The notes under the pieces: generated by a model
Seen by the model: the letters and a program-made list of their open reading frames with translations, nothing else
The model's database searches: none
Told to the model about the DNA's origin: nothing
In this document: positions 40,960-41,855 of the stretch, one piece after another
Layout of the letters: every line of letters begins with the position of its first letter
Numbering within the stretch: position 1 is the stretch's first letter
Translations under genes and position numbers: made by a program
Source: Streptomyces sparsogenes
Lineage (GTDB): Bacteria > Actinomycetota > Actinomycetes > Streptomycetales > Streptomycetaceae
Direction: 5' to 3'
Assembly (NCBI RefSeq): GCF_001704635.1
Contig: NZ_MAXF01000036.1
Coordinates: forward strand, 1 to 41,855
Length of the DNA stretch: 41,855 nucleotides

Positions 40960-41014
40960 CCGACTACATGGCCACAGCAGGCAACCTGAACCCCCGCTGA
41001 ACCATCTCCATCGT

Positions 41015-41812
41015 GTGTATAAACGTAAGAACATATCGACGGACCGGAGGCGCGGGGCAAAGCCGATAGCCGGGATCCTGGCGGCCGCCTCCCTCGCGCT
41101 CGCGCTCGCCGGCTGCGGCACCTCGTACGACACCACCGCGCCGAGCAGCGTCCGCGACCGAGCCCTGGCCGACGGCAAGGACGTCAAGGCCGGGTCCGTC
41201 GACTGCTCCAAGGCCAAGTGCGTCGCCCTCACCTTCGACGCCGGGCCCAGCGAGAACACCCCCCGCCTGCTGGACATCCTGAAGAAGGAAGACGCCCACG
41301 CGACCTTCTTCATGCTCGGCAAGAACCACGTCCTCAAATACCCCGACCTGGTGCGCCGCATCGCGGCCGAGGGCCATGAGCTGGCCAATCACACGTGGAC
41401 CCACAAGATCCTGACGAAGGCCGACGACGACGAGGTGCGCGACGAGATCACCCGCACCCAGGACGCCGTATCCAAGATCACCGGGTCGAAGAAGCCCCTC
41501 CTGATGCGCCCGCCGCAGGGCCGCACCGACGACCGGGTCACCAAGATCTGCCGCGAGCTGGGCATCGCCCAGGTGTTGTGGAGCGTCACCGCGAAGGACT
41601 ACCAGACGACAGACTCCGCGCTCATCACCAAGCGGGTGCTCGACCAGGTGGACCGCGACGGCATCATCCTGCTGCACGACATCTACAAGGGGACCGTGCC
41701 CGCCGTCCCGGGGATCCTCGAAGGACTCAAGAAGCGCGGCTACACGGTCGTCAGCGTCTCCGAGCTGATGGCCCCCGCGAAGCCCGAGGCCGGCACGATC
41801 TACAAGCCTTGA
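41015..41812 (+). CDS. CE4-type polysaccharide deacetylase lipoprotein, altered motifs
   Basis: A 265-residue lipoprotein with lipobox Leu-Ala-Gly-Cys (Cys34) after a basic start (VYKRKNISTDRRRGAKP). The CE4 domain has LTFDAGPSENT (Asp75 kept, second Asp replaced by Ala76), His126 and His130 in HTWTH, RPPQG instead of RPPYG, and LHD in ILLHDIYKG. The usual second Asp of TFDDGP binds the metal, so activity is uncertain; it may use only the His pair. Extracytoplasmic peptidoglycan or polysaccharide is the likely target. GTG 41015 is chosen as the only start ahead of the signal; no ribosome site is seen before it. It follows the SUMF1 gene by 55 bases and is followed by the second copy of the window's palindrome. 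Confidence 0.88.
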   Translation: MYKRKNISTDRRRGAKPIAGILAAASLALALAGCGTSYDTTAPSSVRDRALADGKDVKAGSVDCSKAKCVALTFDAGPSENTPRLLDILKKEDAHATFFMLGKNHVLKYPDLVRRIAAEGHELANHTWTHKILTKADDDEVRDEITRTQDAVSKITGSKKPLLMRPPQGRTDDRVTKICRELGIAQVLWSVTAKDYQTTDSALITKRVLDQVDRDGIILLHDIYKGTVPAVPGILEGLKKRGYTVVSVSELMAPAKPEAGTIYKP

Positions 41813-41820
41813 GCCCAGCT

Positions 41821-41855
41821 TTGTGGTGAGTATGGGACAGCGACACGCCACGCCG
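41821..41855. repeat. Second copy of the dispersed palindrome, cut by the window edge
   Basis: From 41821 the sequence matches the reverse complement of the 1144-1206 element for 30 bases (the full 23-base arm plus seven loop bases), then differs. The other arm would lie beyond the window. It lies eight bases after the stop of the lipoprotein gene, again directly 3' of a gene. Confidence 0.85.

Overview
The window looks like chromosomal DNA of a Streptomyces or a close relative. The GC content is very high, almost every third codon position is G or C, and several genes start with GTG or TTG. The gene set also fits: tandem RDD/DUF2510 membrane proteins, an MmyB-type XRE regulator, a Tat-exported barrel protein, a WXG100-headed RHS toxin, an hppD/Lrp divergent pair and an S16 (YlbL-like) protease. 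I see no transposase, integrase, rRNA or CRISPR array. All family calls come from motifs read by eye; no database was searched.

Layout. 1-539: low-complexity GC-rich DNA with a 15-bp tandem repeat. 540-1124: nicotinamidase, followed by a perfect 63-bp palindrome whose first half recurs at the right edge of the window. 1222-7981: a short unknown gene, a secreted M6 (immune inhibitor A) protease, a small membrane protein and three consecutive RDD proteins. 8216-14148: a compact module of HpPgdA/PuuE-like CE4 hydrolase, OYE flavin oxidoreductase, DUF1989 protein and NCS1 permease, divergent from a PucR regulator. This looks like uptake and breakdown of a nitrogenous ring compound whose substrate I cannot name, and it is the best candidate for an undescribed pathway. 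14292-19321: MmyB-type regulator with a zinc alcohol dehydrogenase, the Tat barrel protein, an SseB-like protein and an epoxide hydrolase.

19460-24686: a polymorphic toxin locus, made of a possible 20-codon leader ORF, a 1583-residue RHS protein with a ParB-like C-terminal toxin domain, and a translationally coupled putative immunity gene. 24687-30762: FAD-linked oxidase, hppD with a divergent Lrp regulator, a winged-helix regulator whose promoter sits inside a 12-bp inverted repeat, an S16 protease and an IclR regulator. 31080-35164: DEAD/DEAH helicase, a Doc/RHH toxin-antitoxin pair with a 10-bp phased operator, and an MFS exporter. 35434-38943: lipoprotein, then YeiH transporter, cysteine dioxygenase and LysR regulator, a plausible sulfur-oxidation and sulfite-export set. 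39185-41812: an alpha/beta hydrolase with Asp in the nucleophile position, tRNA-Cys whose encoded CCA runs into the start codon of a SUMF1-domain gene, and a CE4-like lipoprotein with altered metal-site motifs.

Regulatory structure is unusually readable. Four genes (winged-helix regulator, MFS, RHH antitoxin, LysR) have a TANNNT -10 box six or seven bases before the start codon and little or no ribosome binding site, which suggests leaderless transcripts. Three of these four promoters overlap palindromic or phased repeats.
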